From Suillus spraguei (lineage: Eukaryota; Basidiomycota; Agaricomycetes; Boletales; Suillaceae): DNA of 64,000 bases. The notes below the pieces were generated by a model, which made no database searches, was not told the DNA's origin, and saw only the letters and a program-made list of their open reading frames with translations. Each line of letters begins with the position of its first letter. The stretch's first letter is position 1. The position numbers and the translations under genes are program-made. Positions 42,906 to 55,886 of the stretch are shown one piece after another. Where the stretch lies: positions 186,001-250,000 of the forward strand of contig JABCPU010000027.1 in assembly GCA_016800925.1 (NCBI GenBank), read 5' to 3'.

Positions 42906-43889
42906 TAGGCATCTGCACGGGTATGGGTACAGGTTGGAGTGTTGAGTACCCATTATCCGTGCGGGTACTGCTGAATGTGCTTACAAATATTTGAGGCAAT
43001 GTGTGCCACTGCCAAACAGTAAGTGCACATTAAACTACACTTACTGCTAGTATGGAAAGCCAGACCACCATACTCTACTTCCAAGGCTTCCACTTCTCAG
43101 AACATTCCTGCACTCTTCTGGACTTTCTGAACTCACCTGCATTCATTTATGCTTCCTTGTGCTCATCTGGATTTGCCTGCATTTGTCTGCATTTGGACTT
43201 GCCTGTATTCATTTGTGCTTGCTTACACTCGTTTGGACCTGCCTGGACTTGCATGTTGCCTGCACTCTTTTGCACTTGCTTGCACTTGTTTGGACCTGCC
43301 TGTATTTGTTTGTACTTGCCTGCACTCTTTGGACCTGCCTGGACTTGCATGCATTTGTCTGTGCTTGCCTATGCTCATTTGGACTTGTCTGTGCTTGCAT
43401 ACGCTCATTTAGACTCACATAGCCTCATCTGGACTCATCTGTAGTCATCTAGACTCCTCTGTATTTGTCTGCTTGCCTACACTCATTTTCACTTGCCTGA
43501 GCTTATCTGCTTGTGTCTACTCTTGCCTGTACCTCCACTCCTCTCATTCTGGCACCTTCAGGTGTCATTTGCATATGTTCAAGCCACATCAGCATTTGCT
43601 GAGGTGCTCTGGGCATATGCATTAAGCACTGGAAAAGGGCTTGTACCTTGAGGGAGAAGAGGCTGATCTCAAGGATGGTTGGGACAACATTTTATTAACT
43701 TGACCTATGTATCTACAGTGTATTTTAATGCCATACCTGTCAAGTACCCACATACCCCTGCATACCCACTGCTACCTGTCAGTACCTGTCATAAGACCCA
43801 TACCCTTGGGTGTATGTGTACAGGTAACTGGCGGGTACGGGTGTGGGTCTGACCTTGGACACCTGCAGGTTTACCTGTGCCAATGCCTA
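42906..43889. mobile_element. hAT MITE with 8-bp TSD CATGTAAG and captured gene fragment
   Basis: Inverted ends TAGGCATCTGCACGGGTA and TAGGCATTGGCACAGGTA. Direct repeats CATGTAAG at 42898-42905 and 43890-43897. Sub-terminal GGGTAC/GTACCC words on both sides, as in hAT elements. 984 bp, no transposase. Bases 43051-43107 match the exon-like stretch of the FAD-monooxygenase block at 30878-30934 and 17737-17793. Confidence 0.85.
43115..43520. repeat. Degenerate minisatellite inside the hAT MITE
   Basis: Repeats of about 25-30 bp built on GGACTTGCCTGCA.TTG / CTTGCCTGCACTC. Gives false ORFs on both strands. Confidence 0.8.
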
Positions 43890-44038
43890 CATGTAAGTAT
43901 GCTAAGCAAGTTCCCAGGGCTTGGAACTGAGTAGGGAGCACTAGGGTAAGTGATGAGGTAAGTCAGGGTCCATAATGAAATATAGTGCTAAGTACAAGTG
44001 CTTGTGTGATGGAGTATGAGTTTGCATGAGCAGAATAC

Positions 44039-45284
44039 TGTCATATACCATACATCCAATCTCAGATCTGATTGATCCTGCTTCCGTCCATCCCACAGAT
44101 CCTATCCAGACCACTCATCTGAAACCTCCTACTTCTCGCACTCTAACTCCACTGTGAATATCTGTGTCTATCTTCTTTCAGTATTCCTCCTGTCTCCGGT
44201 ATTTCAGCTATTTATATTTCCATCCTGCTTATTGATCCATTACCTATGTTTCATTTCCGACTCGTGCCTACTGATCCACTGTGCTTTTACTAATAGACTT
44301 CCATTATACTTTGTACATAGCCCTCGGTCCTGGACTTGTTGATTATCTGTACCAGTTACCTACAGTATATAACCCACTTGTAAATCTCTGTAGAACCTTA
44401 GTTCAAATATCATCTTAGATTCTGCTCATTCTGTTCCTCCAGACTTGAGTTCCTTCCAACTCTAGTCATCTTCCAAGACTTAGGATTAATTCCTATAGTC
44501 TGTACTTTCAGCGGTAAAGTAGCAGTGCGTGAGAAGTTCAGTCAAAATAGCAATCAAGAGTCCAGTGGTATGCCAGCGGTAATGGTGAACGAGCATAATC
44601 GATTAATGAGCAGTAAGGAAACTTTAAAGACTAAGTCCACTACTGGGTAAATCCAGAGCTAGACAATAATCCTGACCTATAGTACGTGCAATGGGGTAAA
44701 ATCAGGTACTGTATCGTGCGGGGTACGTGGTGCTTATATCCTAAATTGTATGTATTTGGAATGCTCTAGGCAAGATCAGTAGCGCTTAAGTACAGTAACC
44801 GCCTTATGTAAACATAGCGCGAGGCGGCTGCGGCATGAGGCGACATGTAATAAGACTTGCCATGGAATCAGCGATAATGAACATAAAACAAACAATGCAC
44901 CAAATGGAGCTATGCGGACGTGGCAAGGACATGGGAGGACATTGGTACATGGAACATGGTGCAGCAGTCGGTACGGTGTGCAGTAAGCATGAGATACCAC
45001 CAGCAATGCTAAAGGGGTAAGATGGCCTTTGGACTGGTGGAGATTCCTATAGACGTGAGACGTGCCAAAAGATAGAGTTTTAAGGCCAGCGCCAATATGT
45101 TCATTACACTGGATATCCTTTGGATGTGACATATCCATTACCTTTGGATATCCAGATCCAACATGCGTCTACCTTCAGACATATATCTTTCTTCCAAAAT
45201 AAGGGGCAATACAGGAAGGGGCACAGTGTATGAACTGAGGCCAAAGCCCTTCAGATCCATTACCTTTTGAGTATGGTCTTAACA
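44039..45284 (-). mobile_element. LTR family C, with TSD AATAC and an internal insertion
   Basis: Flanked by AATAC at 44034-44038 and 45285-45289. Outer parts 44039-44505 and 45106-45284 are LTR-C; 44506-45105 is foreign and has replaced about 120 bp of the LTR. Confidence 0.85.
44506..45105. mobile_element. Foreign segment inside LTR-C, LTR-A-like words
   Basis: Begins TTTCAGCGGTAAAGTAGCAG, resembling the GCGGTAAAGTAGCGG words of family A. Ends and TSD not resolved. No gene. Confidence 0.4.
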
Positions 45285-45289
45285 AATAC

Positions 45290-46089
45290 ACACCAATGGA
45301 CCTTGGAGGACTAGGACAGGACATGCAGAGGACAGGTGATGGATCCTATGGAAGTGCACTGTAATGTGCCCAAATGTGCTGGTATGCATCAAAGTGTGTG
45401 TTGTGTGTGTATGTGTGGAAGTCGTGCTTGGAGTGCATTGCAAGAATATTGAGTGCATCATGAACAGGTGAGAATTATACCCATACCAGCCTGTAGAGAC
45501 TCTAGTCTCTACATTGCACTTCAGGCAATCATGAAACTCAAAACTCATTGCTCAATGAATCCTAAGAAAAGGTATTGGTAGACTGGTGCCACCATAACTC
45601 GGATTTAGCATCCCCTCTCCATCCCTGAAAACTCTGTGCTCAAATATTCGAGATGGTGGGAGCTTGCCCTGGCAAGAATTGGGTCTACCACTTCCTTTCA
45701 TGTCATGCAGATATCATTGTTGCAAAACCCTAAGGCCTGGATCCAAAATGTGCACAAAATTTCAATAAGGCAACAATCACAGAGTATTTTGATATGTGCA
45801 AGGCCTTGGACGATAAGCGTGAAGGGATTCCACCAGAAAACAACTGGAATGTTGATGAGAAGGATTGCCTCTCTATTACATAGTGAGGCACAAGCAAAGA
45901 ATTAGAGTATAGTCTTTGGGTGAGTGGAAAGCACCATGTGCACCTCTTGTTTCCACTCTCTCACCTAGCTCGTAGACTTAAGTCCTTTCGAGCTTTTTCT
46001 TCTCTTTCCTCTCTCTAACAAATACCCAAGGCAATCCCACTAGATTATTTATTCCCTTTCTATCCACCAAATTATAACTTCACACTTAA
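45290..46089. other. Unassigned, upstream of the second DIRS-like element
   Basis: No gene recognised. May contain the 5' terminal repeat of the element that follows, but the partner repeat needed to prove this is not present. Confidence 0.3.
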
Positions 46090-46115
46090 TCCACCCTTCG
46101 GACCCAGCCTTAGAC

Positions 46116-47660
46116 ATGCAACCCAATTTCTCTTCTCCTACCTTTGAAGGTCTCAGGAACCAAATCATCGGTGGCACACAAACAACTCATGAGGAAGTTG
46201 CAGCCGACTTAAGCACTACCTGGCAACAAGATCACAACCTCTGTGTCATTGCTTGGACAACACAGACAACTGAGGACACACGCCTTGCAGCCGAAGCTAC
46301 CAAGGCAGAACAAGAGCAAGCAGAGCAAGAACACCTATGGTTAGAGCTCAAAGCTGAAACTGAGCTTTGTGAAGCCAAGAAGAAGAAGCCGAAGATCAAT
46401 GATTTTTAGACAGGGATGGCTGTCGGTGACACACTAACTCCTCGCCCATCGCAATATGCCATCCACAAACTAAAATCCTTTGAGTACATCAAGCTTTGGT
46501 ATTTCAGCCCTGATGGATGCAAGACAACAGCTGACGAGGCCAAAACCAATGCAGACGACACCTTTGGTTTAACCAAAGTAGACAATTTCGTAGCTCTCAA
46601 GCCAGTTGCCTCCTTCAAAGCCTCCCGCAGAGCTATCCAGGACCACAGTCTTGAATAGCGCCAATTTGACCTTGCCAAAAACAGCTACCTCCTGCACATC
46701 AACAAACTAAAGTGGCCAGAGAAGCACCAATGGGTGCTCACCATGTTCTTCATGAACATCGTTGCTCACCCCTCCTGCTCTGAGAACTTCGGCGAACAGG
46801 CCCTACTCCTGTATGCTGCTCATGTCCACCATGACTGGCACAATACCCTCGTCCTCAATAATGCCTTTGACATTAGTGTGTTCAACCTCACGCTACCAAA
46901 GAACATGACCGAGGAAGTCTGGAATAAGGCCTGTCATGACACCCTTACCAAGGTCAGTTCCCTTAAAAGACTCTCATACTGACACCATTAAACTAACTCC
47001 TTTCTTCCCATACCCACTACCATCTTCAAAACAAATGCTACCTCTGCCTATGCTTCCACTTCCGCTTCTGCCATCGCTTCTGTTACCACTACCTATGCTA
47101 CTGCTACCCTGCTACCGCTACCCTTACTCATGCTACCATGCTCCCATTTGGAAAATGCCCATCCCAGCTCCAACAAGCTACCCAGTCACAATGCCACACT
47201 AGCCGTGACCATCCACCTCCCAGTGCAACCAACCTCATGGAGGCAACTACCACACCCAGTCATGCTCCTGCTCCCCAGTCCGAAATGCACCACCCCACCC
47301 TCCCCATGTGTCACCTCTCCCAACCACCAGCATCCATGCCAAGAGCACAAACACCTAGCCTAGGACAAACAGTCTTTTTGGGCCAGCACAGCATCACCCG
47401 GCCTCTTTGCCTGCGCTCTCTGCCTTGGACGCTTTGCCCACAATGTCCACAGATGCAAAAGTGAGTTCCTCTGGGACAGCAAGACACCCACATTTTGTTG
47501 CTGGAACACAGAAGGACAACTTGTCAATGCCCAGGGCATGCAGCTCTGTTATGACTGGCAGCGCCCCAACAGCTGCTTGAACAGCAGCAAGGACCACATT
47601 CACCAGTGTTCAGGATGTGGAGGTTTGGACCATGGAGCTCAGAACTGTCCTCAAGAATAG
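46116..47660 (+). pseudogene. Gag-like ORF1 of the second DIRS-like element
   Basis: Pieces at 46116-46409, 46416-46658 and 46734-46982, with KLKSFEYIKLWYF matching ORF1 of the first element. The middle (47000-47350) is a P/T/S-rich low-complexity stretch. Near the end two cysteine motifs occur: CALCLGRFAHNVHRC and a typical zinc knuckle C-x2-C-x4-H-x4-C (CSGCGGLDHGAQNC, about 47608-47650). The knuckle is not seen in the first element. Stops at 46407, 46656 and 46979 break the frame. Confidence 0.7.
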
Positions 47661-47679
47661 GAAGCTTAAGGCACTTAAA

Positions 47680-49460
47680 ATCCCGAGGTATGGCACCTCA
47701 CACTCACTAGATCCCACCTCATACTTAATTACCCGCACATGCCCCACTCATTACAGTATGGTTTCCTTGGTAGCATCCCCAGTATCACATGTACATATAC
47801 ACCTCCTAATAACCCCTCCATTATTGAACATGCAGATGCTTTCACCTCAATCCTTGCCCGAGAGTATAAAACTAGCCATTACCTCGCCCACTATCTGCTG
47901 CAGACATGGAATCTCTCATTGGTCCCTTCTAGACTGCCCCACTTTCACTCATCCCAAAGCCAGGCAGGCCTGGCAAATTCTGTCTTATCCAAAACTTATC
48001 TACAGCTCGACATCCCTTTCTCGACAAGTCAGGTCCATTAATTCATACATCAACTCCAACCTTTACCCCTGCACCTATGGTACCTTTGCTACTATATGCT
48101 TACTGGTCTGGTGCCTCCCACCCAGCTCAGAGGGCGTCACTCGTGATATGGCAGAGGCATACTGCACCACCCCTCGCAATATCCAGGTACAGTGGTCTGC
48201 ACAGGTGAAGATGAGTTTGCTATTGACACTAGCTCCTGTTTTGGCTGCTCATCAGCAGCCAGAACTTATGGAGGTCTTGCTAATGCAGGTGCAGACCTAC
48301 TCCACAGCAAAGGCATTGGCCCACTCTCAAAGTGGGTTGACAACCATTGTTTCTTCCACATCCTCCTCAAGTACCTCAAAAGGTACAATAAGCAGAGAGC
48401 AGTCTGGGCCAAATGAATTAGAGCCAAGGGAGGCCTGCGCATCACTGGGGGAAGAAAATGGTACTGTGGGACCCTTCTCCCAGACAACATGTCCGAAGAA
48501 TTTGATGAAGACTGTATCTTTCCTATTTGTGACCTCTCAAAACGGTCCCCATGCTCTCTGTGAGGTGAAAAGTTCTCGTGCTGCCTGGATGACATTGACT
48601 TCTATTCAGTCAAAATGGGCACACCCTGGGAACCAGAAAAAGACACCCCATTTAGCCCATCACCCCGTTCACAGGCTTCACCTGGGACCTCAATGCCTGC
48701 ACGATTGAAATCCTGTCAAACAAAAAATAGAAGTACCTGGCTGCTATACTATCTTGGGAGTCCAAGCCTCGCCACACAATCACCGAAACCCAACAGTTAT
48801 TTGGTAAAATCTTACACGCTTGCCTCATTGTTCCTGCTGGAAGAGCCTACCTCAAAAAATTGGAGGCCATGCTCCCCATCTTTTGTAACCACCCTTGCAT
48901 GCCACATTTCCCACCCCAGAACTGTGCAGCCAACCTCAGATGGTGGCTCACAACCCTATGCCAACCCTCAGTTAGCCATCTCATCCCAGGCCCATGCAAA
49001 GTCTTTGACCCTCAAGCCTTCTAAGATGCTAGCTCAGGCATGGGCATTGCAATTTGGATCAATGGCTGATGGAGAGCATGGCATCTCATCCCTGGCTGGA
49101 AAGATGATAACTGCGACATTGGATGGGCAGAAGCCATGGCTTCGAATTCATTGTCCTTGCCATCACTCAATCCCTCAAATCCAGACCAATACCTTATGTT
49201 AAGGTTTACGGAGACAATTGAGGAGTTGTTGAAGGCTGGTGGAAAGGATGCAGTCGCAAACATTCGACCAACAGTATCTTCAAATGCATACATAACATCA
49301 CTGAATCTGCATCCTGCACCATCATCACTCGTTATGTCCCCAGCGCCCTTAACCCAGCCGATGACTCATCCCATGGAAAATACCCCCCTTGCTCCCTACT
49401 TCTGCCCCCCTTTCTATCCATTCCTCTATCAGGGACTTTGTCATCGACTTTGATGCCCCT
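47680..49460 (+). pseudogene. RT-RNase H of the second DIRS-like element
   Basis: RT block at 48192-48416: DEFAIDTSSCFG, YGGLANAGADLLHSKGIGP, then KWVDNH, where the second catalytic Asp of VDD has become Asn. RNase H blocks around 49035-49370: SGMGIAIWINGW, IGWAEAMAFEFIV, VKVYGDN followed by a stop, and NPADDSSHGKYP, the counterpart of NPADEPSRG. Multiple frameshifts; dead. Confidence 0.75.
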
Positions 49461-49799
49461 CTACACAAAAATGAGACCTGCTGTCCCTACTCCAATCTCC
49501 CAATTCACACCCCCCCCCCCAAATCCCGTCTCCGGACAGCTGATGCAGAACATGCCCTCGCAAATGTCCAGCTTGAAAGACAAGGAGAAGAGCTCCTCAA
49601 AACGTTGCAAGCATAGTTCATCCTTTCCCGCTCCTGCAAACTAGCAACACTTAACTAAAACTTACCACTCACCCCCAGCTTATCCGACTGATCTGACCCC
49701 AATCTCCTCAGCACTATGCCCACATTGCGCAGTGAAAGACCAGCTCTGACTGTGGTTACCATTTGCCCCAAGACATGCCCCCAGTGCTCTTGACCCTAG

Positions 49800-50575
49800 T
49801 GACATGTCTAGAATCCAAGATGTCATGCTATTTGCCTGGGCTGAGAGTACCCGAGAGTCTTACAGCTCCATATTACTCGTCTTCCACATATTCTGCGACT
49901 CCCGTTCAATCCCTGAACCAGAACACGCCCCCACAGACTCTACACTAATTTCGACCTTTATCACTGTCGCAGCAGGTTCATATTCATATTCCAGAAAAAC
50001 AATAGCCAACCACATTTTTTGAGTATGCACATGGCACATCCTCCATGGCATATGCTGGGTACTCAATGATGAGGAGATAGACGCACTCCTCAAAGCCACT
50101 GAGAATTTAATGCCTGCAGCATCAAAGTGCAAGAAGAGACGCCCATACACCACTGAATTCATCTGCGCAATCCACAACCAACTCAATCTACAATCCCCCC
50201 TTGATTCAGCAGTATATAGCTGCCTCACTACTGCATTCTATTGTACAGCTAGACTTGGCGAATTCACCGTCCCTACCCTAACATCCTTCAACCCTAATCT
50301 CCACATCAAGCTATCAGACATGCATGTCGAACACGACCAAAACAACCTTGAAATGAGAGTTTTCCATCTTCCTCAGACCAAGACCTCATCAACAGAAGGT
50401 GAAGATGTTTCATTCACCAAACAGAATGGCCCTCAGACCCAGAAAAACATTCCTCCATCATCTTGAGGTCAACAACCCACCTCCTGGGATTGCCCTCTTC
50501 ACATATTGCCACAAGAATGGTCATTGCTCCCTCACAAAGCAGAAGTTCATCTCCCGAGTAGCCACAGCAGCCAGA
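49800..50575 (+). pseudogene. Tyrosine recombinase of the second DIRS-like element, truncated
   Basis: FAWAESTRESYSSILLVFH (49834), FITVAAGSYSYSRKTIANH, then in the next frames KCKKRRPYTTEFICAIHNQ and FYCTARLGEFTVPTL with the first catalytic Arg. The frame is lost near 50465, and the similarity ends at SRVATAARVGL, just before the H-x-x-R and Tyr boxes. Confidence 0.75.
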
Positions 50576-51770
50576 GTGGGTCTCATGAGACTGATAAACT
50601 GAAGGGGATTGCATATGACAATGACATAATCATATTTGGATTCCCATCCAAAACAACAAATAAAACACAACCACTAGATGTTGGTGTTTTTTCTGCGCAT
50701 TCAAGAAGGTAGACCTCACACACTGACAAATGCATTGGGGAAGGCATTGTAATTGATCACTATAATTTCATTTTCGAATATATAAAATTTCAGACTGTGA
50801 TCACTCCACCCTTAATACAGAAGGCATTCTAGAAGACAGGAATCCACTCCCTTGACCATCAGTCTTTTATGAACAGGATTTTGCTCTGAGTTGGTCATCA
50901 TCTATGGTAGCTCACATGCCCTCTTCATATCCTGCTGAAGTCCCATCTTCACCGATATCAGCACACTCAGAGGACTTCTCTGATGAAAGTGACAGTGACT
51001 ACCACCTTAGCATGGACTCTGATGAATCTGACCCTAATGAATCTATGTCTTCATCTTAGCTTCTACCTGAGCCCAAAGCCTCATCTTCCATGCTCATGCC
51101 CAGCAAGACACCCACCTCAACAACAAGAGTTCTCACACGATCATCTGCCCCCATGCCATCTCAAGCTGCTGTACATCCTATGTCCTATGTCCAGGTTATG
51201 GCATCAAGCAAGGATGAGCTCTGGGAACACATCCAGAAACTTTATGCACAAATTCAAACACTTACAAAGGCAGTTACTATACAAACTGCACATGTTGATG
51301 CTGCAAATGCTCATTGCACTATCGCTCAACATGAAAATTAAGACTGGCAGGTCAGAGCTGAGAATGAGAGGAGACAAAAATCTTAGACAACAATAAAGAT
51401 GAAAGCTCACTATGTTACAGCTCCAGAGCTTTAAGAAGCATTTGAGGCAGATGTAAATGTGAGGAAGGAGAAAGAAAGGCTTGAGAAGGAGAAAAAGAAG
51501 AAGAAAAAGCTAGATGAAGAAGCTCATATTGTGTGCATTTACAATAATATTGCAACAAGAACATTCGGTGGTCCCCTCAAATCCTATAAACAGAAAGAAG
51601 ATCTGCAAGCACTTGCTGGGGTGCTTGGACTCTCAAGAAACAGGAAAATTACTGATCTTTCTGTGTGGATTACAGCTTACTTGCAGGATTCTGATATTTG
51701 TGAAGCCCTTGCTGATAATCCTCGATTTTCAGCACTATATGATCTTAAACAATGTGGAAACTTTGGGTGC
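50576..51770 (+). pseudogene. pogo/Fot1-type transposase C-terminal fragment
   Basis: Begins GSHETDKLKG, then DNDIIIFGFPSKTTNKTQPL and DVGVFS (about 50660-50700), the end of the DDE_1 catalytic domain (family sequence HTTHxLQPLDVGVF). After several stops come a serine/aspartate-rich part, a coiled coil (51090-51340), a lysine/glutamate block (RLEKEKKKKKKLDEE, 51480-51530) and a tail ending ALADNPRFSALYD, all typical of the C-terminal extension in basidiomycete pogo transposases. The first DDE residues and both ends of the transposon are missing. Confidence 0.75.
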
Positions 51771-51925
51771 ATCAGTGGTGTCACTACCCCAACTTCAACT
51801 GAAAGCTCAGCACCTTTAGCAAGTACTTCTCTCCCCCCAGCAGCCAAAAATGTGTCCCCTCCACAAGTGCCATTTTTCTCACAAATGCAAGGATTTCTAC
51901 CTGTTCTATATTGAAACAATTGGCC

Positions 51926-53711
51926 TGTTACAAAAACACCTTCTTGCACCCCTACTATCATTTTCCTCCTATGCGTCGCCATCTACTCTCATCCCGACGA
52001 GGCCTCCATCCTCGTCCTCTGCTACCTCATCTGGCTTGCCATCGTCACTCCCTACCTTGCCTATGCTCACCTCCTCCATCATCGCTAACCGCTGTAGTCA
52101 TGCTGACCATGAAAGTGTCATTTTACACAAGTGTCTCGTTACTGCCTACAGTGGCTACCGAGAAATCCCCTATAGTGAGCATTACCCCTTTTTGCTTCGC
52201 CAGTACTGTTTTCACTCCGTGGATCCTTGCCCCTTACCGAACCTCGCTACCGATGTCCTCCTGTCCATTCCATTTCCATCTAAGATCCATTGGTGCATAG
52301 CATATTTGTTTTCGCCATTACTAAAGCTACGGCAAGACTTACCTTACCTTCCATGACACCGCTTGCTCGCTGTGTGCCTCTAGCTAAATATCTCTATCTT
52401 GCTACTGTTCTTGCTATGTATTCTGGCTGTTCATGGTACATGTTAAAAAGGACTCTTCGCACATTCCGGTACTTTTACTTTTCCCTCTATGGTACACACG
52501 GTACTTAGGAATTGTCACCACTACTGTCTTTGACGGAATAAAGTCTTTCGCCAAAGTCACTGTCTCTTAAGAATTGTTTTACTGCTGCATGCACCACCAC
52601 TCTTTACCGCTTTCCCGCACTTCACTGCTTGCACTACACTTTCCCGCACTTCATTGCTATGCTTCACCACTTGTTTTACCGCCAGTTTCCCACGCCTTAC
52701 TGCAGTTTTACTGCACGCACTACCGCAGTTTTACCACTTGCACTACTGCTTGTCTACCGCTTTCCCGTGCTTACCGCTAGTTTTACCGCAAGTTTCCCAT
52801 GGACCAGAGGTCACCGCTAGCATCTTGCTACCTCCGACGGCATTCTCACACCACAGGTTGGGCATTATCAAGCTATATTAACTTAGCATTCCCTTTAGGG
52901 TCAAACGCTCTTGCTTTGCAAGTGAAGCAGACTAGATGGAGTGCAAGACTCGCATACTAGTTTAGGCCGTGGTTTATCTACAGCCCAGGCTAGATTGTAT
53001 CTTTACACTGCGCACTCCCTGCGCTCCTTGCGCTCCTCGCACCTCTTGCGCCTCAAACGCCTCTGTCGCGTTCAACGCCTTCCTCTGCACTTCAACATGT
53101 GCTACCCCCTGGTTCACACAAACAACCCTTTGGCTCAAGGACTATGTCTGGTGTTGTATTTCTTTTTATCTTTTCCTTTGCATTTACCTATGACTTGTGC
53201 GTCGCCTCATTGGCTTGTACCTTTTATACCCTCGGCTCTGCACCTATGACTCCCCTTCGCACATGCATGCATTCATTGGTTCATACACCTCTGACTCATC
53301 TATGAGCATGCATTCTCCTATTGGCTATCTGACTTCATACTTCATCCAGTGATACTTACATATTCACGCTCTGCTTCAATATTACGTATAAATATGTGTA
53401 GAAAGCCTTTGTACTTCTTTAACTTGAATCTACTTGATCTTTGACCCTGAACTTCCTTCCGATGAGCTTTTCATAAGCTTATCGTCTCTATTTGAACTTC
53501 ATAGAAGCTCATCGCTTCTATGTCTTTGATCATCGTCAAGAACCTCGTTTCTGTGACGTAGGTCGTGAGACAGTGCATAGCACCCACCTCTGACCAATGC
53601 AACTAGCGCACTCCATGCTAGGAGACCAATACACACGGGCCACCACTCTTGATAGAGTGCCCGTTGCAGACACCACTCAAGTTCCTTAGCGCCTGGCTAG
53701 GTCGCTAACAT
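51926..53711 (-). mobile_element. Solo LTR, family A, longest copy, with TSD TGGCC
   Basis: On the minus strand begins TGTTAGCGACCTAGCC at 53711 and ends TTGTAACA at 51926; 1786 bp. Flanked by TGGCC at 51921-51925 and 53712-53716. Middle part rich in TACCGCTTTCCCGC words. Keeps many CpG sites. Small ORFs in it are chance. Confidence 0.9.
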
Positions 53712-53716
53712 GGCCC

Positions 53717-55880
53717 AGGTAAAATCACATTGGTACTAGATTTCACCAACTGCTCCTGTTGCATCCATGTCACCACAGCAATTGCCGTCTGTATATCTTA
53801 ATAATAATGGCAGTTTATATTACAACCCACAGTACATATTTTAGATTACTATATAGTCAGTTCACTTCGTACAATACCTTCCTTAATGTGACATTGTCTA
53901 GTACCAAACGAACTTTAAAGTCTACTAGTGTGATGATACCATGACTTTTCATGACATTTGTGTGACTGCATGAAATGTGGTATGCACAAACTGGTGGTGG
54001 GTAATAGTATTTGCCTAGGCAAGACAAGTACTCATCAGCATATATCTAATGCTTTATACTATCACAATGTCTTCTTAGATAGATGATCCATAGATAAACA
54101 CCTATAAAACCAAATATCTCCACAGTCAGTGATTTAGACAAATACCAATAACTGATAATGTGGCTGTACGTAGGTGGCTGTTTATGTTCCCTAGGCTATG
54201 GTCAGCAAAGAGTCACTTCTGTGAGATCAGCAAACTTCAGACAAATGACAAGGATTCTCAGAACAACTGAACTCAAAAGAAAAACACAGAAAATCAAATG
54301 AACCAAAAGACAGAAATAACTGGCTAAATCACTCTCTCCAATGGAATGCAGGTGTTTTGCAACAACTGTGCTACTGCAATTTGTGGAAGTTACAATAATC
54401 ACCCTCTCAGACAAGCAGGTAGAATCCCTGGTCAAGACTAGTCACTACTTCAGAGATCTTCTAGCTTACTATTGAACCTGCTGTCAATGAACTCACTATG
54501 AGTATTAAGCAGATAGCAGGAATGAATGTCCTTGGCTTTCAGTACCAAGTCCCCTTTCAATAAATAGAGTCTATCAGTCAGTGAAGACCTTGGATCAGTA
54601 TTGCTACTCAGATATGCGAGATCAGGTGTCACTATCAACCTCTACAGTCTCTCCCTAAGCTGCTCTGGCCTTAGATGGACTAAAGAGACAACACAAATAT
54701 TAGAAACACAAAGACACTAACATTAACAAACTTTGAAAGAGAGAGACAGACCAGAGATCAAAAGAAAAGAGAAAGAATCAGAAGAAACAGAAGCAAGGAA
54801 ACAGACAACAGAGAAAAGAAACAGAGAGAGGAAAGATGAAAGAAAACTAGAATGATTTTGTCAAAGAAAAAGATTCATTGTCTTGGTTGTCAGACACAGT
54901 GAGCTCAGGGTCTTGCTAGTTGTTGAGCACAGCGAGCTCAAGGTAGTACTGTCTTATAGAGTAGACTTCCAATCTTACTGTTGTTGAAAATGTACTTGAC
55001 AGTGTACTGATAGAGCTGGTCACACTTCACTCTCATTATATTACTAAGGGGGAGAATCTCTCTTTTTATTGATAAAAAGGTAGGTCTTGTATAGACAAAA
55101 TGAATGGCTATGCTACTTTTTCCCACATTTTGTAGGGGTGCTAACTTACTCTAATTATTGAGTATTGTCATGAGTTGATTTGTAATACACTCAAGGGTGT
55201 GAGAAGAAGTCATGTGAGATATTGATAGCTATGCATAAACTTGAGATCATGTGACTATTAGTGGCTATGCTAGGTGGAATATCAATTATATAATATTTCA
55301 AACATAAATTCACACTTTTGTAAATGCATAGAAATGACATGAGTAAAACATAGTGGGTTTCATGAGTTTCTCTGCAGGGTAACTTTATATAATTATTTTT
55401 CTGAGGTCACCTGACATCTGTGGGAAGCTTATAAAATAGTTTCTGGAATCAAACATATGTAAACACGCCCATAAAAAATGAATTAGAAATAATAAGCGAA
55501 ACTTTTACAAAAAAAGAAACTCTAAGTTCTAGGTCATAAACTGATTCCTGAATAGATAAATACTAAGTTATTATAGTCCTGGTATTATTTGTCAGCTGTG
55601 GTAGTGCTTAGTCAGCCATGTACCAGACTAGTTTGGTGCATGTCAGCGATTATCTCAAAGTCATCTTATCTCAACACCAATTGTATGTCTAAAATGGCTG
55701 GCAGAAATGGCAGACTGATGAGTATGCTTCACATCAGGGCATTCATGAATTGGGAGATGTGCAAGGACACAGGGGGTCCAGTAGACTAGAACATATTATC
55801 CTTCATAGAGTTTACTTTCAAATAGGATAGAAATTGGAATTTTTTAAAAAGTCTTTGAGATATGTGTCAACTTAGACAAC
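53717..55880. other. AT-rich stretch without a recognised gene; purine run
   Basis: Only short chance ORFs. Bases 54730-54860 are almost pure purine on the plus strand (AGAGAGAC, AAAAGAAAAGAG and similar words). Probably old repeat DNA. Confidence 0.4.
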
Positions 55881-55886
55881 TGCTAC

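Larger units (their letters stand above)
46090..50575 (+). mobile_element. Second DIRS/Ngaro-like element, heavily decayed and 3' truncated
   Basis: Same gene order as 10602-16198 but on the plus strand: gag-like, RT-RNase H, tyrosine recombinase. Protein similarity is clear along its length but divergent, so it is another family. Many stops and frameshifts. It ends just before the H-x-x-R box of the recombinase, where a pogo transposase fragment starts. No split direct repeats found. Confidence 0.8.

Noticed and set aside
43147..43444. Proteins from the Q/K/C-rich ORFs on both strands
   Set aside because: They are translations of a degenerate minisatellite inside a MITE.
52560..53300. Several plus-strand ORFs within LTR-A (for example 52574-52780)
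   Set aside because: They translate the ACCGC/TTTCCCGC repeat words of the LTR and occur in several frames at once.
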